Notes: generated by a model not told the origin, from the sequence alone. A stretch of 64,000 nt of DNA from Paenibacillus sp. SC116 (GCF_024733555.1 NZ_JANIOF010000008.1:1-64000), one strand, 5' to 3'; shown: positions 17,637-28,720, counted from the stretch's first letter. Made by a program: numbers and translations.

Positions 17637-17694
17637 TTTACGCAAACAAATCTCGGCGTTATACTAGATGTAACAAAGTTCCATGTAATGGAAC
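17637..17694 (+). promoter_or_regulatory. Promoter and palindromic operator of the IclR gene
   Basis: TTTACG (17637-17642) and TATACT (17660-17665) are 17 bp apart and make a sigma-A promoter. Directly downstream of the expected start of transcription lies the palindrome GTTCCATGTAATGGAAC (17678-17694, arms of 7 with a 3-base centre). This is the usual place and form of an IclR-family autoregulatory operator. The preceding 17174-17636 shows nothing else I can name. Confidence 0.7.
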
Positions 17695-17713
17695 GAAAGA
17701 AGGTGATTTACCT

Positions 17714-18469
17714 ATGGAAGAAAGCGGAGGTAAGTTGACGGTTCGTGCGGTCGAAAGAGCGCTTGATATATTGATGTGCTTCAAGGATGCTCATGATTTG
17801 AGCTTGACCGAAATCTCAGGACGAGTAGGTTTAAATAAGAGTACCGTTCATCGTTTGTTGGCTACGTTGGAGGAGAAAGGTTTCTTGCTGCGTGACGGAG
17901 ATAAGTTCAGACTCGGGTACAGCGTATGGGAACTGGCAGCGAACTTAACTCAAGTGGATGATGCAGCTCAGCTGCTGCTTCCGGAAATGGAGCGTTTGCG
18001 GGACCAGCTTGGGGAAACGATAAGCTTGTATGTTCGGGACGGAAATGACCGGATTCGTATTCAAGCGGTGCAGAGCAATCAGGCGATTCGTCGTGTTGCA
18101 CCGATCGGTGTACGATTGCCTCTATATGTAGGCGCATCGAGCAAAGTGCTTCTTGCCTTTGCTGATGAAGCAGAACGTGCAGAAACGATGCAAAGTCCAT
18201 CTTGGCCAGCTTCGATTGAGACGACGGACTTTTTGCAACAGCTAGAAGAAGTAAGAAGAAGTGGATATGCATTAAGTGTGGAGGAGCGTGAACCTGGGGC
18301 GGCAGCGGTATCTGTACCTATACTCGATCGTTCCCATCGAATTTCAGCTGCGTTGTCCGTATCGGGTCCTGTTAGCCGCATGACTCCAGATACGATGCGG
18401 ACGTACGCTCCTTTGCTCATGGAAGCTGCTTCTCGTATGGAGAAGATGATTCGTACTGTTAATTTGTAA
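17714..18469 (+). CDS. IclR-family transcriptional regulator
   Basis: A 251-residue IclR-type regulator. The N-terminal winged helix-turn-helix (AVERALDILMCFKDAHDLSL, LNKSTVHRLLATLEEKGFL) is followed by the GAF-like effector domain (GETISLYVRDGNDRIRIQAV, GASSKVLLAFADE, GYALSVEEREPGAAAVSVPI). GAAGGTGAT serves as ribosome binding site. It stands alone: its downstream neighbour thiC has its own promoter and riboswitch, and the upstream hydrolase runs the other way. A 17-bp palindrome at its promoter suggests autoregulation. The wider regulon and effector are unknown. Confidence 0.93.
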   Translation: MEESGGKLTVRAVERALDILMCFKDAHDLSLTEISGRVGLNKSTVHRLLATLEEKGFLLRDGDKFRLGYSVWELAANLTQVDDAAQLLLPEMERLRDQLGETISLYVRDGNDRIRIQAVQSNQAIRRVAPIGVRLPLYVGASSKVLLAFADEAERAETMQSPSWPASIETTDFLQQLEEVRRSGYALSVEEREPGAAAVSVPILDRSHRISAALSVSGPVSRMTPDTMRTYAPLLMEAASRMEKMIRTVNL

Positions 18470-18489
18470 CGTTTATTTTCTGGGATTAC

Positions 18490-18518
18490 TTGCATAATTG
18501 TTTCTATTCCGTTATGGT
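18490..18518 (+). promoter_or_regulatory. Probable thiC promoter
   Basis: TTGCAT (18490-18495) and TATGGT (18513-18518) with a 17-bp spacer, about 50 bp before the TPP riboswitch. The -10 is imperfect. Confidence 0.5.
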
Positions 18519-18566
18519 TAGTGAGATATAAGTTAACATTTACCATGCATGAACTGCATATTGTTA

Positions 18567-18662
18567 CTGGGGGTGCCTCCGAGCGGGGGCTGAGACAAGA
18601 TCGCACTGAAGATCTTAAACCCTTTGCACCTGATCTGGATTATACCAGCGTAGGGAAGTAAT
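18567..18662 (+). ncRNA. TPP (THI-box) riboswitch
   Basis: The aptamer shows the conserved blocks in order: GGGGGTGCC at about 18569, GCTGAGA at 18589-18595, ACCCTTTGCACCTGATCTGG from 18619 and ATACCAGCGTAGGGAAG ending near 18659. It binds thiamine pyrophosphate. The downstream hairpin at 18733-18757 with a T run is a transcription terminator, so thiamine pyrophosphate should switch off thiC by premature termination. Confidence 0.97.
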
Positions 18663-18683
18663 CGGCACGATAAGCACTAGTAG

Positions 18684-20849
<2,166 letters not shown>

Positions 20850-21097
20850 GTTCGTAAAATAGCGTCAATACGATTTCTAGTTGAGCAATATGTGGAAATG
20901 AGTCCATTCGAACCATGAAAGGACACTAACACCAGATGTTGTGTTTGATTGCGTTGGGTAATTATAGAAGGGTTACAGAGGTTAGACGTATGTCAGACGT
21001 ATGCTTGCAATAGCTAGGGTCCATTATAAAAGAAGCATTAACCTAGTTATTGATTTGCTTTAAATTATTTTATGCTCTAAATAATATGGTCCATTAA

Positions 21098-21132
21098 GGA
21101 AGGGTCGACAATTCGTCGATCCTTCTTTTTTC
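21098..21132 (+). terminator. Terminator downstream of thiC
   Basis: GGAAGGGTCGAC (21098-21109) pairs imperfectly with GTCGATCCTTC (21115-21125), followed by a run of T. It is 250 bp past the thiC stop. Nothing else is recognisable in 20850-21097. Confidence 0.65.
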
Positions 21133-21359
21133 GCGCTGCATCAATATCTAGTGGTTGTTTACGGATTGTCAATGCGAACAAGTGAACTTTCTTTTTTTAT
21201 TTTTTTGTGAAATAGAAGGATATGTGTTGAAGCACAAACATGCTTGTCCACGTAACCTCTGAAAGACACGGAATTGTCGATATCTCCGCAATGGCTTGCA
21301 GGTCAAGAGTTGGGCATTTTGTGCAAAGGAAACAAAGATTTGGAATGTGCGCAAGTCCA

Positions 21360-21411
21360 TTGACAAACACTATATATTGATATAAATTTGATAATGCACT
21401 CTAGATATTGT
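21360..21411 (+). promoter_or_regulatory. nrd promoter with two NrdR-type boxes
   Basis: TTGACA at 21360-21365 and TATAAA at 21381-21386 resemble a sigma-A promoter with a short 15-bp spacer. ACACTATATATTGA (21367-21380) matches the NrdR box. A second, weaker copy ACTCTAGATATTGT (21398-21411) lies exactly 31 bp downstream, the three-turn spacing expected of paired NrdR boxes. Control of the following nrdIEF genes by NrdR is therefore likely. Confidence 0.7.
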
Positions 21412-21533
21412 TACGGATAGTCATTTCAAACAACATAGATAGCAGCGTTCCTGTCAGGGACAATGATCTATGCATGATCGCTTTAGGTGGGGCTGACAGG
21501 CTTCATATGAAGATGGAAGGAGATACGATTAAG

Positions 21534-21923
21534 ATGTTAGTTGCCTATGATTCCAGAACCGGAAACGTACGGAGATTTATAAATAAATTGAACCTGCCTG
21601 CGGTACAAATTGACGATAAAATGACGTTGGACGAGCCATTTGTGCTCATTACCTATACAACAGGATTTGGAGAAGTGCCTGCGAAGGTGCAATCCTTCTT
21701 GAAAAATAATTATGCTCGTTGTGTTGCTGTTGCAGCCAGCGGTAATCGTAACTGGGGCGAATGCTTTGGCCGCAGTGCGGACATTATAGCTCGTACGTAT
21801 GGTGTGCCTGTATTAAGCAAGTTTGAATTGGCAGGTACGACACAAGATGTAGAGCGGTTTAAGCAAGGCGTTGCTCGTTATGCGGGCTATCAAGAGGAGG
21901 TGAGTGCAGTTGCGTCATATTGA
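21534..21923 (+). CDS. nrdI: NrdI flavodoxin-like protein
   Basis: I place the start at ATG 21534 (MLVAYDSRTGNVRRFINKLN), which aligns with the flavin-binding loop at the N terminus of NrdI. The upstream in-frame extension from 21408 overlaps the promoter. AAGGAG lies 11 bases before the ATG. The 129-residue length fits the family (about 120-135). It has TYTTGFGEVPAKV and ASGNRNWGECFGRSADIIA, the flavin contacts. NrdI supplies the oxidant that assembles the manganese-tyrosyl cofactor of NrdF. It overlaps nrdE by a few bases, so the two are translationally coupled. Confidence 0.92.
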   Translation: MLVAYDSRTGNVRRFINKLNLPAVQIDDKMTLDEPFVLITYTTGFGEVPAKVQSFLKNNYARCVAVAASGNRNWGECFGRSADIIARTYGVPVLSKFELAGTTQDVERFKQGVARYAGYQEEVSAVASY

Positions 21924-23994
21924 ACTAAACAACTTGTTAATGCAGCGCGGAGCAGATGGCTTCTTCCAGTTGGAGCGCGATAAGGAAGCTGTACAGGCAT
22001 TCATGGAGGAAGTGTTTGCGAAGAGTATTTCATTTGCTAACTCTGCAGAGAAAGTTCGTTATATGATTGACAATGATTATTACGAGGATGTCTACGCGAA
22101 GTACTCGTCTGAAACTGTAGAAGAGATTTATGAAATTGCACATAGCTATAATTTCCAATTTCAATCCTACATGGCAGCATCCAAGTTTTACACAGACTAT
22201 GCGGTGAAAACAAACGACCGCTCTCAATACTTAGAACATTATGCAGATCGCGTGGCAATCGTTGCTTTGCACTTGGCACGTGGTGATGAAAATATTGCTC
22301 GTGAGCTGACAAGAGCAATGATGGAACAGCGTGTACAGCCTGCAACACCTACATTTTTGAATGCAGGGAAGAGCCGTCGCGGTGAAATGGTGTCCTGCTT
22401 CCTATTGGAAATGGACGATGCGCTTAACTCGATTAACTTTGTACTCGGCACGTGCATGCAGCTCTCGAAAATCGGCGGTGGCGTAGCAGTTAACTTGTCG
22501 AAGTTGCGTGGACGCGGTGAGCCAATTAAGGGTGTTGAAGGAGCAGCGAAAGGGATTATGCCTGTTCTGAAGCTGATGGAGGATGCATTCTCCTACGCAG
22601 ATCAGATGGGGCAGCGTAAAGGTTCTGGTGCAGCTTACTACAACATCTTTGGCTGGGATCTTTTAGAGTTCCTGGATAGTAAGAAAATTAATGCGGATGA
22701 GAAGACACGATTGAAGACGTTGTCGATCGGTCTAATTGTACCAAATCAATTTTACAAGCTAGCGGAACAAAACAGACCGCTTCATCTATTTGCACCATAT
22801 TCTGTGTATAAGGCATACGGCGTTCATATGGACGATATGGATATGGATGAGATGTACGAGCAGCTTCTAGCGGACGATCGTGTTCGTAAAAAAGAAGTGA
22901 TGAGCGCACGTGACATGCTGACGAAGATTGCAATGATTCAACTCGAATCCGGTTATCCGTATATTATGAACAAGAGCAATGCGAACCATGCTCATGCCCT
23001 TAAAAATATCGGTTCCATCAAAATGTCTAACCTGTGCACGGAGATCTTCCAGTTGCAGGAGACATCCGAAATTACGGACTATAATCAAGAGGACATTATC
23101 CGCAGAGATATTAGCTGCAACTTGGCTTCTTTGAACATTGTTAACGTAATGGAGCATAAGAAAATTAAGGAATCCGTACATGCAGGCATGCTAGCTCTGA
23201 CTTCGGTTAGTGACATGACACGCATTGAGAATGCACCAGGTGTTGCCAAAGCAAACAGTGAACTGCATTCCGTCGGTCTTGGCGCGATGAATTTGCACGG
23301 ATTTTTGGCTAAAAATAAAATCGCTTATGATAGTGCAGATGCGAAAGAGTTCGCACGTACCTTCTTTATGATGTTGAACTTCTACTCTTTGGAAAAAAGT
23401 ATGGAAATCGCGAAAGACAGCGGTATTACGTTCCAAGGGTTCGAGCGTTCTGATTATGCAGATGGTTCGTATTTCGAGCGTTATCTAACGACAGATTACC
23501 GTCCGTCTTCGGACAGAGTGAAGCAGTTGTTTGAGGGAATGGACATTCCCGGTGAAGCAGAGTGGCAGTCGCTTAAAGAAAACGTACAGAAGCATGGACT
23601 ATATCATGCTTACCGCTTAGCAATCGCACCAACACAAAGTATTTCGTATATTCAAAATGCGACTTCCAGTGTTATGCCGATCGTAGAGCAGATTGAGACT
23701 CGTACGTATGCGAACTCAACGACATTCTATCCGATGCCTTATATGAATGCAGAGAATTTCTTCTACTATAAATCAGCGTATCAGATGGATCAGTTCAAAG
23801 TGCTTGATCTTATTGCTGAAATTCAAGTGCATATTGACCAAGGTATTTCTACGGTACTGCACGTAAATAGTGACGTGACGACGCGCCAATTGGCCCGCTA
23901 CTACATTTATGCAGCGAAAAAAGGCTTGAAGTCGTTGTATTACACACGTACGAACCGTTTGTCTGTTGAAGAGTGCATTAGCTGCTCCGTATAA
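21910..23994 (+). CDS. nrdE: Class Ib ribonucleotide reductase large subunit
   Basis: NrdE reduces ribonucleoside diphosphates to deoxyribonucleotides with NrdF. GAGGAGG (21894-21900) is 9 bases before TTG 21910 but only 3 before GTG 21904, so I prefer TTG; the difference is two residues. The protein of about 694 residues has family motifs: the substrate-site Cys in GEMVSCFLLEMDD, GGGVAVNLSKLRGRGEPIKG, SNLCTEIFQL, SVGLGAMNLHGFL (finger loop) and the C-terminal redox pair ECISC. The lack of an N-terminal ATP cone is typical of class Ib. It lies between nrdI and nrdF. Confidence 0.96.
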   Translation: MRHIELNNLLMQRGADGFFQLERDKEAVQAFMEEVFAKSISFANSAEKVRYMIDNDYYEDVYAKYSSETVEEIYEIAHSYNFQFQSYMAASKFYTDYAVKTNDRSQYLEHYADRVAIVALHLARGDENIARELTRAMMEQRVQPATPTFLNAGKSRRGEMVSCFLLEMDDALNSINFVLGTCMQLSKIGGGVAVNLSKLRGRGEPIKGVEGAAKGIMPVLKLMEDAFSYADQMGQRKGSGAAYYNIFGWDLLEFLDSKKINADEKTRLKTLSIGLIVPNQFYKLAEQNRPLHLFAPYSVYKAYGVHMDDMDMDEMYEQLLADDRVRKKEVMSARDMLTKIAMIQLESGYPYIMNKSNANHAHALKNIGSIKMSNLCTEIFQLQETSEITDYNQEDIIRRDISCNLASLNIVNVMEHKKIKESVHAGMLALTSVSDMTRIENAPGVAKANSELHSVGLGAMNLHGFLAKNKIAYDSADAKEFARTFFMMLNFYSLEKSMEIAKDSGITFQGFERSDYADGSYFERYLTTDYRPSSDRVKQLFEGMDIPGEAEWQSLKENVQKHGLYHAYRLAIAPTQSISYIQNATSSVMPIVEQIETRTYANSTTFYPMPYMNAENFFYYKSAYQMDQFKVLDLIAEIQVHIDQGISTVLHVNSDVTTRQLARYYIYAAKKGLKSLYYTRTNRLSVEECISCSV

Positions 23995-24041
23995 TAGAAC
24001 GATCATATAAATAGGCAACGAACGAGAAGGGAGCAACGGAA

Positions 24042-25001
24042 TTGAGCGCCATGAAAGCTGTCAATTGGAATCGTCCAGATGACGATTTTACAATTACATT
24101 TTGGAACCAAAACATTATGCAATTTTGGACGGATGATGAAATTCCCCTGTCTGACGACAAAATGTCTTGGCTGACATTGAATGCGGATGAGCAGGATTTA
24201 TATATGAAAGTACTTGGAGGACTTACGCTACTTGATACGATTCAGGGCGGCGTTGGTATGCCGAAAATTTTGGACCATGTAGAAGGCTTGCAGCGTAAAG
24301 CGGTTCTAGGATTTATGGCGATGATGGAGCAAATTCATGCTAAGTCTTACAGCAGTATCTTTACAACGTTGGCAACAACGGAAGAGATCGATGGCGTATT
24401 CCGCTGGGTAGAGGACAATGCTTGCTTGCAGAAGAAAGCTGAGATGGTATCCCGCTACTACACGAACATTGAGACGAGCAAAGATTTGTACTTGGCGATG
24501 TGTGCTTCGGTATTGTTGGAAAGCTACTTGTTCTATAGCGGTTTCTTCTATCCGCTGTACCTAGCAGGACAAGGTAAGATGACGAGCAGCGGCGAAATTA
24601 TCGATCTTATTTTGCGTGACGAAAGTATCCACGGACTTTATGTGGGTGTACTTGCGCAAGAGTTGTTTGCAGAATTGAGCCCAGAGGATCAAGATGCAGC
24701 AGTGGCGGAGTTCCAAACGCTGTTTAAGGAACTACATGCTAACGAAGAAAAGTACACGGAAGAGCTGTACACGACGATTGGCTTGACGGAAGAAGTGAAG
24801 ACATTCATCCGCTACAATGCCAATAAGGCGTTGATGAACCTTGGCATGGAGACTATGTTCCCAGAGGAAGAAATCAATCCGATCGTGTTCAATGGGATCA
24901 GCACACGTACGAAACAGCACGACTTCTTCTCGAAGAAGGGTAACGGATATGTGCGCGCGATGCATGTTGAACCACTGACAGACGACGACTTCCGCTTCTA
25001 A
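24042..25001 (+). CDS. nrdF: Class Ib ribonucleotide reductase small subunit
   Basis: NrdF carries the dimanganese/diiron-tyrosyl radical that starts catalysis in NrdE. The 319-residue protein shows metal ligands in MMEQIHAKSYSSIF and LRDESIHGLYVGVLAQEL, with the usual all-helical layout, and ends at DDDFRF. It starts at TTG 24042, with GAAGGGAG 9 bases upstream; an ATG at 24051 is possible but spaced too far. It is separated from nrdE by 47 bp and followed by a branched terminator. Confidence 0.96.
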   Translation: MSAMKAVNWNRPDDDFTITFWNQNIMQFWTDDEIPLSDDKMSWLTLNADEQDLYMKVLGGLTLLDTIQGGVGMPKILDHVEGLQRKAVLGFMAMMEQIHAKSYSSIFTTLATTEEIDGVFRWVEDNACLQKKAEMVSRYYTNIETSKDLYLAMCASVLLESYLFYSGFFYPLYLAGQGKMTSSGEIIDLILRDESIHGLYVGVLAQELFAELSPEDQDAAVAEFQTLFKELHANEEKYTEELYTTIGLTEEVKTFIRYNANKALMNLGMETMFPEEEINPIVFNGISTRTKQHDFFSKKGNGYVRAMHVEPLTDDDFRF

Positions 25002-25057
25002 TAGAAGTCATATATGGCGATATATTAAGAAGTGATAAATAAGCGGCTAAATAGGAA

Positions 25058-25137
25058 AAGCGTTAACGCGGCCACTAGAGTCTGACCTTGTTTGCGAGAC
25101 AAGGATCAGCACTATGGCAAGTCGTTACCGCTTTTTT
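25058..25137 (+). terminator. Branched terminator after nrdF
   Basis: An outer stem AAGCGTTAACG (25058-25068) with CGTTACCGCTT (25123-25133, one mismatch) is followed by a T run. Inside it is a second hairpin CCTTGT (25086-25091) with ACAAGG (25099-25104). Confidence 0.7.
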
Positions 25138-25220
25138 GTGCTGGTTACAGGAATGAATTTCATCATGCATCAAATTTAAAAAGTAGGCTACTTCTCTTTG
25201 AGTTGCTTCTGCCGTATGAT

Positions 25221-25353
25221 GCTTCACGCATAACGCATAACGCATAACGCATAACGCATAACGCATAACGCATAACGCATATTGCATGTTGCATGTTGCA
25301 TGTTGCGTATTGCACATCGCACATCGCGTATGGTCCATAGCTCATCGCTCAGG
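25221..25353. repeat. Heptanucleotide tandem repeat tract
   Basis: Nineteen consecutive 7-bp units keep strict phase. Seven perfect GCATAAC (25228-25276) are followed by GCATATT, three GCATGTT, GCGTATT, two GCACATC, GCGTATG and weaker units to GCTCATC and GCTCAGG (25347-25353). One diverged unit (GCTTCAC) precedes them. Almost every unit keeps the leading GC. Seven is not a multiple of three and there is no ribosome binding site or conserved frame, so I do not regard it as coding. Confidence 0.9.
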
Positions 25354-25432
25354 GTTGCACTAACGGCCGCCGCACTTAATTAGGCGGAATCAGCAGGGCC
25401 ACAATAGTTGAAAACCCCAGACGTAAAATACT

Positions 25433-25611
25433 GACAAATATGCAGTTATTTTATCCGAAAATGCCCTTACCTAAAGGATTATCGACAAAAATACATTTAT
25501 TTAAGCCGCTTTCCCTGATTTAAGCACATTATCGAGTAAAATAACTGCACTTTTGTCCTTATCTAACGCAAAATGACGCTTTCTACTTAAAATAGATGCA
25601 CTTTTGTCCAT
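25433..25611. repeat. Dispersed intergenic inverted-repeat element, copy C
   Basis: The left arm GACAAATATGCAGTTATTTT (25433-25452) pairs with AAAATAACTGCACTTTTGTC (25538-25557) about 85 bases away. A second right arm (GATGCACTTTTGTCC) ends near 25609. The middle carries TTTAAGCACATT, as in copies A and B. The remaining 25612-25821 is AT-rich with nothing I recognise. Confidence 0.75.
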
Positions 25612-25821
25612 ACCGTCGAAATTGACGCACTCAAGGGGGAAATTGCACGTCAAGCTAGAATATCCAAGCGTTATTTATTCTGCCTCCTCAAAATGTTATT
25701 TTGAAGTGTGATTACGTAATTTCACCACTGCCCTATGCCCCTTTCACATGATGCAATAAAAGTAGGTAGTTTCTTTTTCTCATTAAATGGTCTATTTAAT
25801 CGATGTTATCGAAAAACCCTT

Positions 25822-26325
25822 TTAAAATCCTACCGTTATTTTTCTTCGTTCATTATTTTCGTCCCATGATACAGTAAACGTAACCTTTTCTTTAAAGGAT
25901 GCCAGTTTTCTATCGTCATCAAATGCCACTAGATATCTCAGTTCTGTCTCACTATCGCTTTCTAAACGGGGCCCTTTTATACCAACAAAAGATGCATGAA
26001 TGTAGTTTAATGGAGTAGGTTCATTTATTTTTACGTCAAGGTTAGAAGCTTGTTTAGCTCCTACATTTTTTACTCGTACTAGAATATCAAGAAGCTTGAT
26101 GCTGCCTGAGCTTTTAGCTAATACAGATGGTTCTAGTTTCATAATCTCATCTTTATCAGATACGACTCTATAGTCGGGAGATATAGACAGCTGGACGCCT
26201 TCCTTGGCCTGTTCAATCCGTTCTGCTATGTCAGGGTGTTTTGATTCTGTTGGGGCACATGCCGTGGTAACTAGTAATAGGGCAAGTATAGAGCTTAGCA
26301 GCAGGCGTTTGTTCAGAGCATTCAA
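25822..26325 (-). CDS. Hypothetical lipoprotein
   Basis: A 167-residue protein with a lipoprotein signal peptide (LLLSSILALLLVTTACAP, lipobox TTAC). The mature part is charged and mostly beta, with a segment LLDILVRVKNVGAKQASNLD reminiscent of an Ig/CARDB-like fold. No catalytic motif is visible and I do not recognise the family. It should sit on the outer face of the membrane. The kinase-like gene upstream runs in the same direction, 61 bp away, and may be co-transcribed. No hairpin terminator was found at its end. Confidence 0.8.
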   Translation of the reverse strand: MNALNKRLLLSSILALLLVTTACAPTESKHPDIAERIEQAKEGVQLSISPDYRVVSDKDEIMKLEPSVLAKSSGSIKLLDILVRVKNVGAKQASNLDVKINEPTPLNYIHASFVGIKGPRLESDSETELRYLVAFDDDRKLASFKEKVTFTVSWDENNERRKITVGF

Positions 26326-26386
26326 TAAATATCCCTCCTCGATGATAAAGTAACTATAATTGCTAACGAGTTAACGATTTCTTATA

Positions 26387-26914
26387 CTAAAGCAGCCCCT
26401 CAATTCCATTTTTCTCGATTTCCTTCAACACTTTAGCAGAATCTGAGAGTTTGCGAAAAATTATAATCTTTTTCTCACGACCATACTCCGCTAGCTTTTG
26501 CTCGATTACAGGCTTGCTGTTCCTTCTGAAGTTCCACACCCATTTTATAAAAGCCCAATCAAGCTTCTCATCACAGCCTTCATTCATATCAGGTCTCGTT
26601 TTCCCATCGTACTGAATGCGTCTTTTGATGACTCGATAGGTGTTTAGAATAGGTGGGAGGTCGAAAAATAGGATGACATCAGCTTCTTTTATTCGAATAT
26701 CCAGCGTTCTACTATAATTCCCGTCTATAATCCACGACTCTTCTTCCACAAGATTATTCATAAACAGGTCCCATTCTTCATTAGGCGTTGCAACCCAACT
26801 AGGTCGCCAGTAATAAGCGTCTAGATGATAGACAGGTAACTTGGTAATTGCGCTGAGCTTTGTTGCAAATGTGGATTTTCCTGAACCGGCAGATCCAATA
26901 ATCATGATTTTCAT
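26387..26914 (-). CDS. P-loop kinase, FlaR/topology-modulation-like
   Basis: A 175-residue P-loop protein of the adenylate-kinase-like AAA_17/18 group. It has Walker A IIGSAGSGKSTFATKLS, then LPVYHLDAYYWRPSWVATP and WIIDGNYSRTLDIRI (substrate loop), DVILFFDLP (Walker B) and an arginine-rich lid (RVIKRRIQYDGKTRPD). Proteins of this kind are often annotated as DNA topology modulation protein FlaR, but the real substrate is not known, so this is a family assignment only. Its start follows an AT-rich region shared with the divergent esterase-family gene. Confidence 0.85.
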   Translation of the reverse strand: MKIMIIGSAGSGKSTFATKLSAITKLPVYHLDAYYWRPSWVATPNEEWDLFMNNLVEEESWIIDGNYSRTLDIRIKEADVILFFDLPPILNTYRVIKRRIQYDGKTRPDMNEGCDEKLDWAFIKWVWNFRRNSKPVIEQKLAEYGREKKIIIFRKLSDSAKVLKEIEKNGIEGLL

Positions 26915-27050
26915 AGGTAGGTAGTTGTCTCCTGCTTGTATTTGTGTTTATTGAGCTGTATCTCTATAACTAAAATATAATGAATCAATTGAAAAAGTCA
27001 GAGGGCTTATATTCTATACTAGCTTCCATGGATTAACAATGAACTGTTTT

Positions 27051-27112
27051 TTAACCTGAATTTAAACTTTAGGTTTCTCGTATTTAACTTTGGCCATCTA
27101 AACTTACATTAT
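27051..27112 (+). promoter_or_regulatory. Phased TTAACN repeats before esterase-family gene 1
   Basis: TTAACC (27051), TTAAAC (27062) and TTAACT (27084) are on one 11-bp grid, with a degenerate GTTTCT at 27073. ACATTATGAA follows at about 27106 and could supply a -10. The pattern is that of PhoP boxes (OmpR family). An almost identical block precedes gene 2 at 28885. Confidence 0.6.
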
Positions 27113-27188
27113 GAATACAGCAAGAACAAACAAACGAGCATTGAAGACGCTCCGTATATAAATAACTTTATTAAAAGGTGGAATTAGG

Positions 27189-28685
27189 ATGAACAAAACA
27201 AAGATGCAAGCCAATAAACAAAGTACAGTGTGGCGAGGACGCTTGCAGGCTATGCTATTAACGGTAACGATGACGGCAACCGTAATGACAGCTTGGCTCG
27301 GGCCAGTTAACGTTGCTCAGGCTCAAGCAGCGACAGCCGGGACAGGTACAGCCATTCAACAGGGAGTAGCAACGACACAGCAATCGACTGTACAGCCAGC
27401 CCCAGCGGATAAAGCACGCACATATCCTCAAGCGATGGCAGATTGGACATCTTGGATCAAGGACAATGCTTACGCGCTAGATTCCATTGAACCGGAAAAG
27501 ATTGAATTCGGCAGTGGCACAATTGCGAAGAAAGAGTTTGATGATTTACAGATGTTAAAGCCATTGCTGCAGTCAAAACGAATTGTTTATCTTGGTGAAA
27601 GTACACATGGTGCGGCACAATTTAATAGTGCGAAGACAAGACTTATTCAGTTTTTACATCAAGAAATGGGATATAACGTGCTTGCTTTTGAAAGTGGCTT
27701 AGGTGATGTTGCAGCTGCACAAGGTAAGTTGACCAGCGGTACTGTAGAAGAAGCGATGAAACAATCGATCTTCCCCGTTTGGTGGACAGAGGAGACATTA
27801 CCGCTATTTCATTATATGAAGGACACACAATCCCAAAAGCAGCCGCTTCGTATGGCAGGCTTTGATATGCAGGATTATAAATTCAAAGTAGAAGAATGGT
27901 TGAATGATGAGGGGCTCATTAAAGAAGTTCAACAGGCGGAGAAGAATTTACGTGAGGCACGTGATGATTTGAAGGCTTATCAAAAGGTGAAGCCTAATGC
28001 GATAAAGACTTTCGAGAAGGTAAAACAGCAGGTGAAGCCAAGTGCAGAGCGCTTGAAGAAAGTATACCCAGATGAGCCTCATATCGTAAAGTTGATGGAG
28101 CGTGCGTTGAAGGTAAAGATTGATGTCATTAATGAATACAATGAGCTGAGTATCCGTGGAGGCATAGATGCAAAGCAAGGTAAATACGATACGATACTGC
28201 AATCATTTGCATGGCGCGATAAAATGATGGCGGCGAATCTGGTGTGGCTTGCAGAAGAAGTATACCCAACTGAAAAAATCATTGTATGGGCACATAATGA
28301 TCATATCCGTAAAGCTCATTCTGAAGTAGAAGGTACGCCATATACGGTGAAGTTTATGGGCGAGTTGATGCCGGAAGATTATAAAAAATACAGCTATGTT
28401 CTTGGGCTTTATATGGCTAGTGGCGAGACAGCTGATAATGGAGGCAATAAGGTAGATGTTGCTAAACTTGAGCAGGGTTCCATGGAATCGATTCTATCAG
28501 CATCCAATCAGCCTTACACGTTCCTAGATTTGCGATATCAGCGTGAGACGCGGGGCAACTCTTGGATGTTCGAGCCTGTATCTACTTACAGTTGGGGGTA
28601 TATTCCGGAGAGCATGAATGTTCGTGAGCAATACGACGGCATGTTGCTAATTGATAAAGTTCAGGCACCGAAATATGTGAAATAG
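27189..28685 (+). CDS. Secreted erythromycin-esterase-family protein 1
   Basis: A 498-residue protein. After a signal peptide (MLLTVTMTATVMTAWLGPVN, cleavage near AQAQA) and a short Gln/Ala linker comes the erythromycin esterase/EreA-like domain. Its motifs are IVYLGESTHGAAQFNSAKTR (general-base His and metal/Glu site), NVLAFESGLGD, PLRMAGFDMQ, IIVWAHNDHIRKA and FLDLRY. The family includes EreA/EreB, which hydrolyse the macrolactone ring of macrolides, but most members have unknown substrates. Secretion differs from the cytoplasmic resistance enzymes. It is the first of three tandem paralogues, each with its own terminator. AAAGGTGGA is the ribosome binding site. Confidence 0.9.
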   Translation: MNKTKMQANKQSTVWRGRLQAMLLTVTMTATVMTAWLGPVNVAQAQAATAGTGTAIQQGVATTQQSTVQPAPADKARTYPQAMADWTSWIKDNAYALDSIEPEKIEFGSGTIAKKEFDDLQMLKPLLQSKRIVYLGESTHGAAQFNSAKTRLIQFLHQEMGYNVLAFESGLGDVAAAQGKLTSGTVEEAMKQSIFPVWWTEETLPLFHYMKDTQSQKQPLRMAGFDMQDYKFKVEEWLNDEGLIKEVQQAEKNLREARDDLKAYQKVKPNAIKTFEKVKQQVKPSAERLKKVYPDEPHIVKLMERALKVKIDVINEYNELSIRGGIDAKQGKYDTILQSFAWRDKMMAANLVWLAEEVYPTEKIIVWAHNDHIRKAHSEVEGTPYTVKFMGELMPEDYKKYSYVLGLYMASGETADNGGNKVDVAKLEQGSMESILSASNQPYTFLDLRYQRETRGNSWMFEPVSTYSWGYIPESMNVREQYDGMLLIDKVQAPKYVK

Positions 28686-28720
28686 ATGAATTAGAACATC
28701 GAAAGCGTCAAAAGAAAAGC

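Noticed and set aside
25075..25338. 60-87-residue Cys/Met-rich frames across the heptad array
   Set aside because: A 7-bp repeat keeps frames open by chance with a 7-residue period; there is no ribosome binding site.
25221..25353. Heptad array as a CRISPR
   Set aside because: Units are only 7 bp with no spacers, and no cas genes are nearby.
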